DNA from: Atherix ibis
Lineage: Eukaryota > Arthropoda > Insecta > Diptera > Athericidae
Reading direction: 5' to 3'
DNA length: 64,000 bases
Assembly (NCBI GenBank): GCA_958298945.1
Contig: OY282607.1
Span: 78,236,868 to 78,300,867 of the forward strand
Made by a program: the position numbers and the translations under genes. Below, piece by piece: positions 27,838 to 39,166 of the stretch. Position 1 is the stretch's first letter. Each line of letters begins with the position of its first letter. The notes under the pieces are model-generated. The model did no database searches. It was given only the letters and a program-made list of their open reading frames with translations, and had not been told where the DNA came from.

Positions 27838-29101
27838 ACAGTTCGGCTGAAAAGTTTATAACGTAACACAGTAGAAATATTTTTTTTTATGCAAAATTCA
27901 TTTTTATTATTCAACATAGTTGCCTTCGAGGGCGATACAGCGATTATAGCGATCTTCCAACTTTTCGATACCATTTTTATAGTACTCTTTCGGTTTTGCC
28001 TCAAAAAGGCCTCAGTTTCGGCAATCACTTTATCATCGGTCTTAAATTTCTTGCCAGCGAGCATTATCTTGAGGTCTGGAAACAGGAAAAAGTCGCTGGG
28101 GGCCAGATCTGGAGAATACGGTGGATGGGGAAGCAATTCGTAGCCCAATTCATTGAGTTTGACCATCGTTTTCATCGACTTGTGACACGGTGCATTGTCT
28201 TGGTGAAACAACACTTTTTTTGTTTCTTAGCGATTTCTTTCTTCAAACGATCCAATAACGCTATATAATAGTCGCTGTTGATCGTCTGTCCCTTCTGGAG
28301 ATAGTCAATGAATATTATACCATGCGCATCCCAAAATACAGACGCCATCACCTTGCCAGTCGACTATTGCGTCTTTCCACGCTTTGGATTCGGTTCGTCG
28401 CTCGCTCTCCACTCTGCCGACTGGCGATGGAAGTCTGGAGTGTAGTGACGGAGCCATGTTTCATCCATTGTCACATATCGACGCAAAAATTCGGGTTTAT
28501 TGCGCTTGAACAGCTCCAAACACTGCTCAGAATCATCAACACGTTGTTGTTTTTGGTCCACAGTGGGCTCACGCGGCACCCACTTTGCACACAGCTTTCG
28601 CATGCCCAAATATTCATGCACGATATGTCCAACACGCTCTTTCGATATCTTCAGAGTGTCAGCTATCTCGCTCAACTTCACTTTACGGTCATTTAAAATT
28701 ATTTTGTGGATTTTTTTGATGTTTTCTGCCGTAACCACCTCTTTTGGGCGTCCACTGCGTTCTGCATCAACTGTGCTCGTACGACCAGTTCGAAATTGAC
28801 GAAACCAATATTCCACAGTTGAAATAGCTGGAGCAGAGTCCGGATAACGTTTGTCAAACCATGCTTTGGTTTCCACTGGTTTTTTTTTTATCAAAAAGCA
28901 ATGCTTTATCAATACACGAAATTCGTCTTTATCCATTTTTTTTTCAATAACAAAAGTTGCTCCACTCAAAATGCTATATCTTACGAACCAATCGACCGAT
29001 TACTGTCAAATTTTGACAGGAATCATTTGAAGCATGGTGCTTTGTGATAATTAAGAGGCGCCATCTAGACGTCAACGTAATTAACTTTTCAGCCGAACTG
29101 T
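27838..29101 (-). mobile_element. Mariner family E (mauritiana/Mos1-like), near full length, broken
   Basis: Terminal repeats begin ACAGTTCGGCTGAAAAGTT on both ends and are flanked by TA (27836-27837 and 29102-29103). The minus-strand transposase starts at about 28936 (MDKDEFRVLIKH), with HTH segments (STVEYWFRQFRTGR; KLSEIADTLKISKERVGHIV), then MDETWLRHYTPDFHRQSAEW and a stop after KRGKTQ. It resumes as VMA-VFWD, a shift near 28214, VLFHQDNAPCHKS and [16 protein letters not shown]. At least one nonsense mutation and two frameshifts inactivate it. The ends are well preserved, so it could be moved by an enzyme supplied in trans. Confidence 0.9.
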
Positions 29102-30343
29102 TAGATTTCACTAGTTTTCAAGCTGGATACGGTGCTAGATTTTGTCATATTTTTTATGCGTGTTGGCTTCAAACGATGCTTTTTTTAAAGTTAGATTTCT
29201 TGCACTGGTATTGATGAACAAATAACACCTCCATATATGTTATGTGTCATTTGCTCATGTCGCTCACATGACAAGATATGGTATATGTTTTCTCATTAGT
29301 TCTAATTAAAACTAGTATCAAAACTAATAGGAAAAATAGCACCGATTCTATTTCTCAAATCTAGTTTTGAAAACTAGTAGCGAAGCAAGAACTAATATAA
29401 TTTCTAGCATTGCAGCCAACATGGCAGTAAGCAAGAAAAGAAGCAGGAAAAATAGCGTCATATAGAGCGGGCCTAAGACACTATTATAACCCTCTTGGTA
29501 AAGAACTATACTCAACTACTCTCTCAATGAATACCCAATGATGTCTTAAAAGTTAATGGCGTCGTGATCTTTTAACATCCTTATATAATTATGACAGGGA
29601 GACAAAATTATCGATGATAATCTGCTTATTACAATTTATATAAATACAATATTTTATTAGTATAATAATTTATAAACTTACACTAAAAACTTGATATTTA
29701 TTTCTAGCCATACGTTCTGAATCTTTTTTTTATGGTGCATTTATTTACGAATATATTATGCTATGAGTATCTTAAAAGTTGGATACATATTAACATATGA
29801 TAAAACGAACAAAGTTTGAAAATAATTGCACATTGAATTTCACTTTAAAAGCGAATAACACAAGTAAAATTGAGTTTATTTTGCTCATAGTTCCTACTTT
29901 ATAGTATGTATGAGTTCTTTAAAAATCGATTTTATATAAAATTTGTGTCCTATATTTTGATGAAATATTCTCTAGTAAAAGTCGAGTCTGGAAATCAATA
30001 ATATATGGTATTTATGGAAAAAAAAAATGATTTGTTTTAATGTATTATCAAGGTTCAGGTGTATATAGGTAATTATAATTAACGAAATGCAAAAGATGAT
30101 AACCTTGACTGATAGTCATGATTGTTTCAAGCAATCAGTCAAAAATCCTATTACATTATTGGGGATTATGAAAAATTAATGTTAAAATTTCTATAATATT
30201 TGGACTAAAGACTCGGGACTAAGGACGATATTTTGCTATTATGCGCTTATAATTTTCTTTAAGATGAAAAACGATATTATTTTTGAAAAGTTCTTCTATG
30301 GTTGTAATTACTATAAGAGTTTCTAGTTTTTTTCGATTATTAC
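29102..30343. other. AT-rich DNA with short CTAGTTTT repeats
   Basis: No gene seen. Between 29110 and 29400, CTAGTTTTCAAGC and related words occur in direct and inverted orientation (CTAGTTTTGAAAACTAGTAG near 29371), perhaps part of an old inverted-repeat element around the mariner. Confidence 0.4.
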
Positions 30344-30436
30344 AATATAATAGGCGCTCGTATTTATGCACCTGACTCATTTGGTATATAGTATACCAAA
30401 TGAGTCAGGTGCATAAATACGAGTGCCTATTATATT
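30344..30436. repeat. 93-bp near-perfect palindrome (45-bp arms, 3-nt spacer)
   Basis: The left arm (30344-30388) includes CGTATTTATGCACCTGACTC. It is repeated inverted at 30392-30436 with one mismatch (GGCGCTCG against GGCACTCG), separated by TAG. No open frame or known terminal repeat explains it. It could be a foldback mini-element, a hairpin RNA source, or an inverted duplication formed during repair. Confidence 0.9.
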
Positions 30437-30987
30437 ATATATGACTCAATATTAGTATATAGTATAATATATACTCATATTTGTTATAAAATCAATATTT
30501 TAATAATTTTACTTTCTATAACTTTTGACTTTTATATCCTTATTCGCGTTTAAGAAGCTAATTGTTAGTTTGGGAAGTTGTTTTCATTAACTAATTTTTT
30601 ATATATTTGAAAAAAAAAACAAACAAAATAAGACAATATCCAAACTTGATTTCGGAATGTAATTTCGAAAAAAGATATTTTTATATTAAAAGCATTTCTA
30701 TTACATGTTCGACATAAATTGGATCACAAGCAGTTCATTTTGAATTTTTATAAAATATTGAATAAAAAAAATTATAACCAACATAAGCATTATAATAATA
30801 ATTATTATTTTGATTTGTATTTTGTATCAATAAAAAAAAGTATTTATTACTAATAAGCATAGTCCATCTATATTTTTAACATTCTCTTTTGTTAAATATT
30901 AGCTCCCCAATGATTCCTAATCTACCAAATATATATTCTTTTTCGTAAGTGGTTTTACGTACAATATTTCTACTGTAGTTATGTGTA
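30437..30987. other. AT-rich DNA, no gene
   Basis: Spacer between the palindrome and the next mariner; nothing recognised. Confidence 0.5.
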
Positions 30988-31565
30988 TTGGGTTGTTCGG
31001 AAAGTAATTTCGTTTCATTACGAAATTACTTTCCGAACAAGCCAATAGTTTATTTATTGGCCTTTTTCCTTTAAGTGAATCATTCAGTTTATCCAACTGA
31101 TGACAGTGCACTTCAGAATTGATCGTTGCGTTGCTCGGTAGAAGCTCAAAATAAACGATTTCTTTGAAATCCCACCAAACAGATGTTTTGTTTGGTGGGA
31201 TTTCAAAGAACCTTTTTTTTTGATGAATATTGGTTTTCGAAGTGCTTTGAGCCGGTTCATCTTTTCTACTCCGGGATCTTTTGCACTTAACATTGTTATA
31301 GATAACCCATTTCTCGTTCTCTGTGATGACACGCTTCCAAAATGGATCATTTTCTTGGCGTTTGAGAAGCAAATCAGAAACGTCAATGCGACGGCACAAA
31401 TTTTTTTCCGTAAGAAGATGAGGAACCCATATGTCGAGCTTAGTGATTAAATCTAGCCGTTTCAAATGATCATGAACGGTCGAATTTAAGTGTGAAGTTG
31501 CTTGTGAAAAAATACAATTAAGTCCTCTGTTGGGAAACAATGAAATTGCTTTCCGGACAACCCAA
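30988..31565 (-). mobile_element. Mariner family A copy 4, rearranged with two palindromes
   Basis: The right end (GGACAACCCAA, 31565) and left end (TTGGGTTGTTCGGAAAG, 30988) are family A terminal repeats beside TA. Inside, minus-strand pieces of transposase are recognisable: [59 protein letters not shown], and [18 protein letters not shown]. The N-terminal and C-terminal thirds are missing. The left end carries two terminal repeats head to head (30988-31045). A second palindrome interrupts the coding part (31161-31209). The long 207-codon frame through it is a by-product of these rearrangements. Confidence 0.85.
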
Positions 31566-31682
31566 TATTTCTATTTGTGCTTGATTTTCGAAAAATAGTG
31601 ATATGATTTCTTTAAAAAAAAAACACACTAATTGTTAAGGAAATTGAAATGTTTTTTATTTAATGTGAAGTACAATCGATAC

Positions 31683-32560
31683 AATTAAGTTCTGAATAAA
31701 ACGTCATTCAAATGGCCTCCACGACTTCTTTTGCAGGAACGAATTCGATGAACCCTATTTTCGGGCACTTTTTCCACCAAATCAAATCGTATGTCATGAA
31801 TAGCACGTTCAATATTGACTTCTAAAGCTTGAAGAGAGTCTGGTTTATTGCTAAAGACCAATGACTTCAAATAACTTCACAAGAAATAGTCGAATGGTGT
31901 TAAATCACAACTTCTTGTGTGCCATTCAATGTCACAATTTCTTGAAATAATCGAATCTCCAAACTTTTCTCGCAATAATTCGGTTGTTGCACGTGCTGTG
32001 TGGCACGTAGCCCCGTCTTGTTGGAACTAGATGTTGTCAAAATCAACTTCATCCAATTTCGGCTATAAAAAGTTGGTTATCATCGATCTATACCGCTCTC
32101 CATTGACAGTAACGGTGTTACCAAAAACCTCATTTCGAAAGATGATTCCACCAGACCAAAAACCACACCAAACTGTCAATACACGTATAGCTGAATGTAA
32201 TGGGTGTTCATGAATAATTTATGGAAATCTCATCAAAAAGAAAGCATAACCTTTTTTTGATGAATATTGGCTTTGAAAGTGCTTTGATCCGGTTCATCTT
32301 TTCTACTCCGCGATCTTTTGTGCTTAGCATTGTTGTAGACAACCCATTTCTCGTCCCCAGTGATGATACGCTTAAAAAAAATGGATCATTTTCTTGGCGT
32401 TTGAGAAGCAAATCACAGTGCGATTTTCTTCGCACCAGAATCGACAGTTTTGTTTATTTACCGCACCACTCAGATGAAAGTCAGCCTCATCGGAGAAGAT
32501 GATTTTCTTAAAAAAATTCGTTATCGTTTTCAAGTTTACTTGATAATAAAATTAAATAAT
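31683..32560 (-). mobile_element. DDE transposase remnant, split by a mariner fragment
   Basis: In order on the minus strand: KIIFSDEADFHLSGAVNKQN and CRFWCEEN (about 32500-32430), then after the inserted fragment VLTVWCGFWSGGIIF, VFGNTVTVNGERYRSMI, QQDGATCHTA, SCDLTPFDYFL-like residues, and the C-terminal SLQALEVNIERAIHDI and RSRGGHLNDVLFRT, stopping near 31686. This is the full order of blocks of the insect DDE transposase type with a RGGHLNDVIF-T terminus. Several stops and frameshifts make it a pseudogene. It is the same type as the remnants at 21.8 and 26.8 kb. Confidence 0.8.
32221..32420 (-). mobile_element. Mariner family A internal fragment inside the DDE transposase remnant
   Basis: About 200 bp matching the middle of the family A transposase (LLLKRQENDPFF, FIKKRLCFLF-like; nucleotide match to the segment coding [12 protein letters not shown] and KDEPAQST). 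It sits between the two halves of the DDE transposase. It has no terminal repeats, so it did not arrive by ordinary mariner transposition; a templated insertion or recombination is more likely. Confidence 0.75.
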
Positions 32561-34060
32561 TTGTAAACGTTGTTTTTGCGTATAACTCTCCATCATAAAA
32601 TTGCAAACATTACTAAATACAATAAAAAAAAGACAGATCATGACATATTACAAATGGCGGAAACGTCACTTAGAAATCATATCACTCTTATTGGAAAACC
32701 CTATATATACTCATAGGTGTATTTTAATAAAATAATTTTCTACTTCGAATTACATATATTTTTTTTTGTATCAAAAATAAATGTAAAATTTATTAGAAAT
32801 CAGAACCAAGCAGTATTATACATACAAGGTGTGGCAGAAAATTATCTCAGTACTGAGAGTAATCTGGTAGCACTGCGTACTTCCCATATCTTAGTCCCTT
32901 CTAAACATGCAGTACAAGATACAACCTCGATCGGTAATTACGCGGCCCTATAGAGCATGATGAGTGATACTGTATTTTTGTGTACGAGAAATTTCTTATT
33001 TAACTTACTATAAAATAAAAATCGATTGACTTTTAAAATAATCAAATGAGTTCAATGGCATACAAAATGTGAATGTTTTTTAGTTATTTAACGTAATACT
33101 GTTAAGTTTTGTTGTTTTTTAATGTGAAATTGTGAGAACAAACAGCTTTTAGCCAATTAATTATGAAAGAGGTACTCGTATTTTCAAAATCTTTATTAAC
33201 ATTTGTTCTGAAAAGTTAAAATTCTTAGCGACACGATAACTCAACCCATTTGGTGTCAAAGTAAATGGAATTCCAAATATGTTACTAGCTGGATTTGGAC
33301 TCGGGATTAATGCGCACTATATAAAATATTACAATGATAGCATTGATCAATTTTAATATTACGGAATTTCATTAATTTTGTACTTTAAGTACTGTCAACT
33401 CTGGTAAATTCTAATTAAATGTAGTGTGAGGGATATATTTTCTCCAAAGTCCTTATTTAATTACATATTTAATAAAAAATATCGTAAACATTTTTTTATT
33501 ATTGAATAGAGGTGTTTATAATTGAAACAATTATAGTATAAATATATTTATGCTCGTGTGTGAATTCCATGACAATTAACATGTGTTCTTATCTTTTTTG
33601 TTTATATTATTAGACGAAATGAGCTATAAAAATTATCATTTATGTCTTCAAATACTTTCGATGATATTAATATTATTATAAATTTTATATTCACTGTAAG
33701 CTGTATAACGAATAGGTTTTGATAAAACAATAAACTTTTATCAATTATCATTAATTCTGCGACAAATTTATTTGAAATCTAAAGAAATATTATTGCTTGG
33801 GATAACAAATAGTTTTCCAATATTATTATTTACAATACTAAGTAAATCCGTTTTTAATTAAAGATGATCACAAATTGTTAAGTTATTAACCATTTAGATT
33901 ATTTAGAGAATACTTTACCTTTTGAATTGCTGAGGCTATTATTTTGTACAGAAGCATAAGGGACTTTTCAATAGGTACACTCGGTCTGTGACAGTCTATA
34001 TTACTTTGACGTTTCAAATGACAACCAGCATTTAATCATGGAGACCTACATAATTAAACA
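32561..34060. other. AT-rich spacer, no gene
   Basis: About 1.5 kb. A 78-codon plus-strand frame (32717-32953) matches nothing I recognise. No other feature seen. Confidence 0.45.
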
Positions 34061-35660
34061 ACGTGTCGAAAAAATCTACTATTTTGGCTGCATTACTTCG
34101 TCAACAAGAAAAATTATCGGATCTGGGACGAAAAGAAACCACGCACTTCCCCAGGAGTGCACCAGAAAAATGTATTGTCTTGTGTATATATGCAACATCT
34201 AAGGGAGCGCGTGGCTGGTTTGGTTGGCATACTGTATTTCGCAAAGAATGGGGACTTCGATTCAGAGCGGTGAAAGTCCTGTACAAGACTATAGGCGTTT
34301 TCCTTTGGACCTACCACGGTAGCTGTGAGTAGATGAGCAAAGGAACGCCAAATTTATAACATTAGTAGATACATAACCTCAAAATAGTCAGCAACAGTAC
34401 TGAGTTTACTCACACATAAACAATAAAAACTGAGTTTATTCACACATCCAAAATACTGACAAATATATGACTCTTCAACATAACCAACGAACCCGCTAAG
34501 CCATCTATTGCCAGGTAGGAAACTAAAATCCCCTTACAGTTCAGTGGATGCGTAACTCCCAGTTTAATGGGGTCGTTTGTTCGAGGTAGAGTAGATGATG
34601 ACAGCTGAAACTCTACCCCGGTAGCAAAATTGGTCCAATGGAAAACGCCTTATGTTTGTTCCGTGTGCAATGTATGCGTCGTGTGTATGGGCTTACATTA
34701 TGCGCCACCAGAATGCAATGGTATGCATGTTTGCATGTATGTATATACAACCGTGTCAACCGAGGCGATGCAGGTTCTCATAGGAAAAACTCCATAGGAC
34801 CAGAAGGTGCTGCGTGGAAGCATCTACTACCGTCTACGTTGTTCGGATATGAATGAAGAGATTCAGTATCTTAGTCCACGCCAGCGGCGTGTATTGGTCC
34901 TGATCAGAATGTATGAAATTTTGCAACGTCGATGGGATGAAATTGTGATTGGCAGAAGGACGCACATGTTCATTTCGGATGTGTGCTTTGCATCTGCGTA
35001 TGGATTTGAATTTGGTCTATACTTACGGGACACGGTAGTATGAATGGGTTCCTGTACAGGCGTGGTCTAGCTGCAGAGGCTAGATGCTCTTGTGAGGCGG
35101 CGGATGAGAGTACCAAGCACATTCTCATTGAGTGCGGCCTGTACGGGGATTTGCATGACTTAGATGCATGTGTAATCGTGGTGAATGATGAGAGTTAGGA
35201 TGTAAGTGGTGTGTTATGTATGAGAGAAAGGTATGAATGCCCGCATACCTGAGCTGGCTTAACGGTGCCTAGGGATTTACAAGATTCCTTACCGTACTCA
35301 ATGAGCGGAGTACAAACCGAAGTACTTTTAAAACAAAAATTGGTACTACAGGACTCGGGGTGCCCCATGGTGTTGGAACACACTGTGCCCGACATTGGTG
35401 AAGCGCTTACGCAGCAACGTAGTGGCTGTTGTTGATACCCATATCCTGGGTACGATCTACGGATCGCTAGTGGGAGATACTAGTAATTATCTCGGACACT
35501 GTCACTGCTTTTGACAGTAGAGGTTTAGATAGTCCTCGCCACTAAGAGTTGGAGTAAGCAGCTTGTAACTGGTTACTGACTTTAACTGCCAGTAATGGTG
35601 GTGCGTTGATTGGGCGTAACTCAATCCCTATGGTCATAGGCGACTCATGTTTTTAAGTTG
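34061..35660 (+). mobile_element. R1/I-like non-LTR retrotransposon remnant, 3' end
   Basis: This is less AT-rich than its surroundings. Plus-strand pieces in successive frames are EWGLRFRAVKVLYKTIGVFL (after the polymerase domain), CMRRVYGLTLCATRM, VSTEAMQVLIGKTP with KVLRGSIYYRLRCSDMNEEI, LQRRWDEIVIGRRTHMFISD, and MNGFLYRRGLAAEARCSCEA followed by ADESTKHILIEC. That last part is the C-x-C-x8-H-x4-C cluster typical of the ORF2 C-terminus of R1-type LINEs. Frameshifts and deletions separate the pieces. The stretch from about 35170 to 35660 is non-coding and likely the element's 3' UTR. Confidence 0.75.
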
Positions 35661-36628
35661 AAAGGCAAATAAGTCACGTTAAATAATATACAATATTATA
35701 ACTGTCTGATGTGTATTTTGATCGAGCGGTATCATCGGGTCGTACTGTTATCGCGACGGTATTTGTCGATGGCAAGAGGTATCGAGCGATAATAACAGAT
35801 TTTTTGCCCCAAATATCTGCTCCCAACAGGACAGAGCGAGTTGCCACACAGTAGTTGAAATAAGGTCACCTAGACGAAAGGATCGAGCAATTTAACGTCA
35901 TTAAACTTTTTTCTATGGGACTACGTTAAAACATTGGTGAGTTTCAAATCCTGCAAGTGAAGTCATGGAAGCCATTTGAGGGATGTTTTTTTTTTAAATA
36001 ATGATGGTATCGAATGCACTTTAATCTGCAATAAAATAAAACTATCATCTGTAACTTACATACAACTCTTTTTTTTCAACATTAAAGATTAACCGCTGTT
36101 CATGACAAACCTTTTATTGGCACACCCAATTTCAAAAAAAGTATTCTCTAAAAATTACCTCAAACTCTGTTTAAAATATATTTAAAATATATATACACGT
36201 ATATATATACAATATTTAACTAAAAATATCTAGTTAAGGACATTTAATCAGATACTAATAAATTAAAAAATATAATTTATTTAGTAAAATATTCATATAA
36301 TATCTAGCCTATTAAAAAGAAAAATGTTATTTGCAACGAGCCTATTAGAAAAAATTCCTTATGAAGACCATACGTTTTTCCGATGGTTAAGTCATTTTAT
36401 TATGACCGAGAAGCTTTGAAAAAAGAAAAAAAATGGAAGATTTGTTGAAAAAACCAAAAGATTCCTGTGGTTCTCCAGCCCCTCTATTTATCTGCTATAA
36501 GTCCGTGCGAATTGTTTGTTCTCCAACATCAAAAACCATGTTGAACCTCATCTTAGTGCTGTCGATCAACGCTGTTATAAAGAGTGAAAACAACATCTCC
36601 TCCGATGTATAGCCGTCGAAGAGAACTA

Positions 36629-37902
36629 CGAGGGTCGTTCAATAAGTCCTTAGAAAAAAATGGAAAAAACTGGTTGAAAAAAAAAATAATTTTATTTTTC
36701 AACATAATCTCCTTTTAGCTCTATAACTTTTCCAACCGTTTTTCCAAAATTTTTATCCCGTCCAAAAAATAGGATTTCGAAAGTTCTGCAAAATACTCAT
36801 CCGTTTGAGCAATGACGTCCTCGTTGGAAGTGAACCGTCGTCCGCCAAGCCATTTCTTCAGATTGGGGAAAAGAAAATAGTCACTCGGGGCCAAATCTGG
36901 TTTGCGGGATGCTGCAACAATTCCATTCTATAAGCGGGATGCTGCAACAATTCCATTCTCAATTCCACAATTTTGGCCATGGATACAGCGCAGGTGTGCA
37001 CACGCGCATTGTCCTGATGCAAGAGAATTTTTTTCTTCTTCAGATGGGAGCGTTTCTCTTTGATTTCCTCGCTCAATCGTTGCAATAACGACGCGTAATA
37101 CGCTCCTGTTATTGTTTTTCCTTTTTCCAAGTAGTCGATAAAAATGATGCCCTGCGAATCCCAAAAGACCGTGGCCATCACCTTGCCGGCCGATGGCACA
37201 GTTTTTGCCTTCTTCGGAGCCTCTTCAAGGGTGAAAATCCACTGTGATGACTGTCTCTTCGTTTCTGGAGTGTAGTAGTGTATCCAGGTTTCGTCCACAG
37301 TGACATATCGACGAAGGAATTCGGCAGGATTGCGATGAGAGTGCCAACATAGCCTCAGAGTCCACTACACGATTGCGCTTAATATCCTCTGAGATCAAAC
37401 GCGGCACCCATCTTGACGAAATTTTTTTCACAGACAATTGTTCATGCAAAATTGAAGCGACTGTACCTTGTGATATGCCCGTGACCTCAACTAATTCGCG
37501 CACTTTAATTCGCCGATCAGATCGTGGATTTTGTCGATGATTTCAGGAGTAGACACCTCAACTGGGCATCTTTTGTGGATGAACGGCCACGTTTAAATTC
37601 ATTCATCCAATTGTAAACCGTCGCAAACACAGGTGCAGATGTGCCACGAACTGCATCCAACTCGGCTTTGATTTCTTTCGGGCTTAAGCCTTTCAAATGG
37701 AGATGTTTGATGACAGCCCTAAACTCGCTCTTTTCCATTGTTATGCACAAATAAATGTCGTTAACTTTAATCGACGATAGAAATTGTCCTACGCTATGGA
37801 TCACAGCTTTCCTGTCGATAATGCAACTTACAAAAAAAAATCTTTACCGACACTACGAGCGCAATTTCTCGAATTTTCTAAGGACTTATTGAACGTACCT
37901 CG
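36629..37902 (-). mobile_element. Mariner family C2 copy 1, broken
   Basis: Ends CGAGGGTCGTTCAATAAGTC (left) and the inverse with changes (right), both beside TA. The minus-strand transposase begins at about 37738 (MEKSEFRAVIKHLHLKG). It has a frameshift between the two HTH motifs near 37510, then VRELVEVTGISQGTVASIL, then DETWIHYYTPETKRQSSQW, WDSQGIIFIDYLEKGKTI and LHQDNARVHTCAVSMAK. Near the third catalytic Asp a short segment is duplicated in tandem (GCGGGATGCTGCAACAATTC at about 36904 and again about 34 bp on), disrupting the core. It is very close in sequence to copy 2 at 56.1 kb. Confidence 0.9.
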
Positions 37903-39156
37903 TACTTTGAAGGGAACAACATTAAGTGTATAAAAATCAATGTCTCATCAGTTTTCAATCACACCTCGAAAAAGAGATGGCTCAAGATCTGGACATATCT
38001 CAGACATTTTAGTTCGCTTCATTTTAGTTGAAGTTTGACGCATGGAACCCTGTTAATTTTCTTCAAAAAGAGCATCGCAAACATGTTACTGAGAACTAGA
38101 AAAAACTTCTATGTATACGAGTATGTCTAGGATTAATGGAATACCATATATAGTTATACTCGTATATATATAAAAGAAAAATTTTAAAATTTTAACACTG
38201 TCATGGCAGGGCAGTCCCGTTCGTGTATAGTAAGATTGTTTCTGCTCTTCCTCATTGCGGTATGTTTGGGAATATCCAGGACTTTATGTTTTATTGTAAA
38301 TTTATAATTTTGGCTAGTCGCTATTGCGGTGGGATTTCTTGAATCTCTGTCGGTCTCATCCAAATTTTAATTCACCCCTCCCCCCTTCCACCATACTTAT
38401 ATCCTTTTACCCGCACACCTCTTAGAAAATATTAACTCCTCGGAGGTTTCCCAAATAGAATAAATCTAATCCGGCATTAGTTGATGGAGTACGAAATCGA
38501 TAGTGGCAATTTGAAAGAATTCCTCTCCTTATTATCGTTAATGCTAGTTGGCAAACAACGCCATTACTGCCTCGAGTTCTTAGTATTTATGAAAAATAAT
38601 TGCTTACATAATACCAGAATATGAATTTTAATACTATCATAAACTTATGAACATTTATGCGCATATATAAGAAAATTCCAATAAACTCTGTTTAAATTAT
38701 CTTAAAATGACTGCGCAAAATTATTGAGAATGATTGCGCAAAAATCATTAAAAAAGAATTAATAAAAACGTTCATGCGTACCTCTACATACAAGTACGTA
38801 CGTATACAAATATCTGTGATGCACTTACACATACACTATGCTAAAATGTGTACAAAAGTTTGGCTTGTGATTAGCCAAGCTTTGGATATCTTTAGCAGAT
38901 ATCGCTATTCCAATAAACCACTTATCAAAATAATAATAATTATCAAAATAATCATGAATCGATTTATTAGCTTGCACAATAAATAATTCTAAATTTATTA
39001 TGAAAAAAAATATTATAAAATTTCGATTAAATAAATTCGTATATTTTCGCTTAAAACTATCGTTCATCTAAAAAGTGATTTATTTAAATTTCGCATTTAT
39101 TAATAATTTCAGTATTGATGTTTTTTTTTAATAGAACTTTTTTTTTTTAATTATAG
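37903..39156. other. Upstream region of ABCA gene 1, no coding signal
   Basis: AT-rich. It should contain the promoter and a non-coding 5' exon of ABCA gene 1, because a splice acceptor (TTATAG) ends at 39156, just before its ATG. I cannot identify the exon. Confidence 0.45.
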
Positions 39157-39166
39157 ATCACATTCG

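Noticed and set aside
30301..30500. tRNA or structured RNA gene at the palindrome
   Set aside because: No cloverleaf, no A/B box consensus; the stem is one long uninterrupted duplex.
30917..31540. 207-codon minus-strand frame that looks like a novel protein
   Set aside because: Built from mariner family A pieces joined through a palindrome and terminal-repeat sequence; the C-terminal residues are translated terminus and flank.
34101..34317. Short minus-strand frames at the start of the R1-like remnant
   Set aside because: The plus strand carries recognisable reverse-transcriptase C-terminal residues; the minus frames are shadows.
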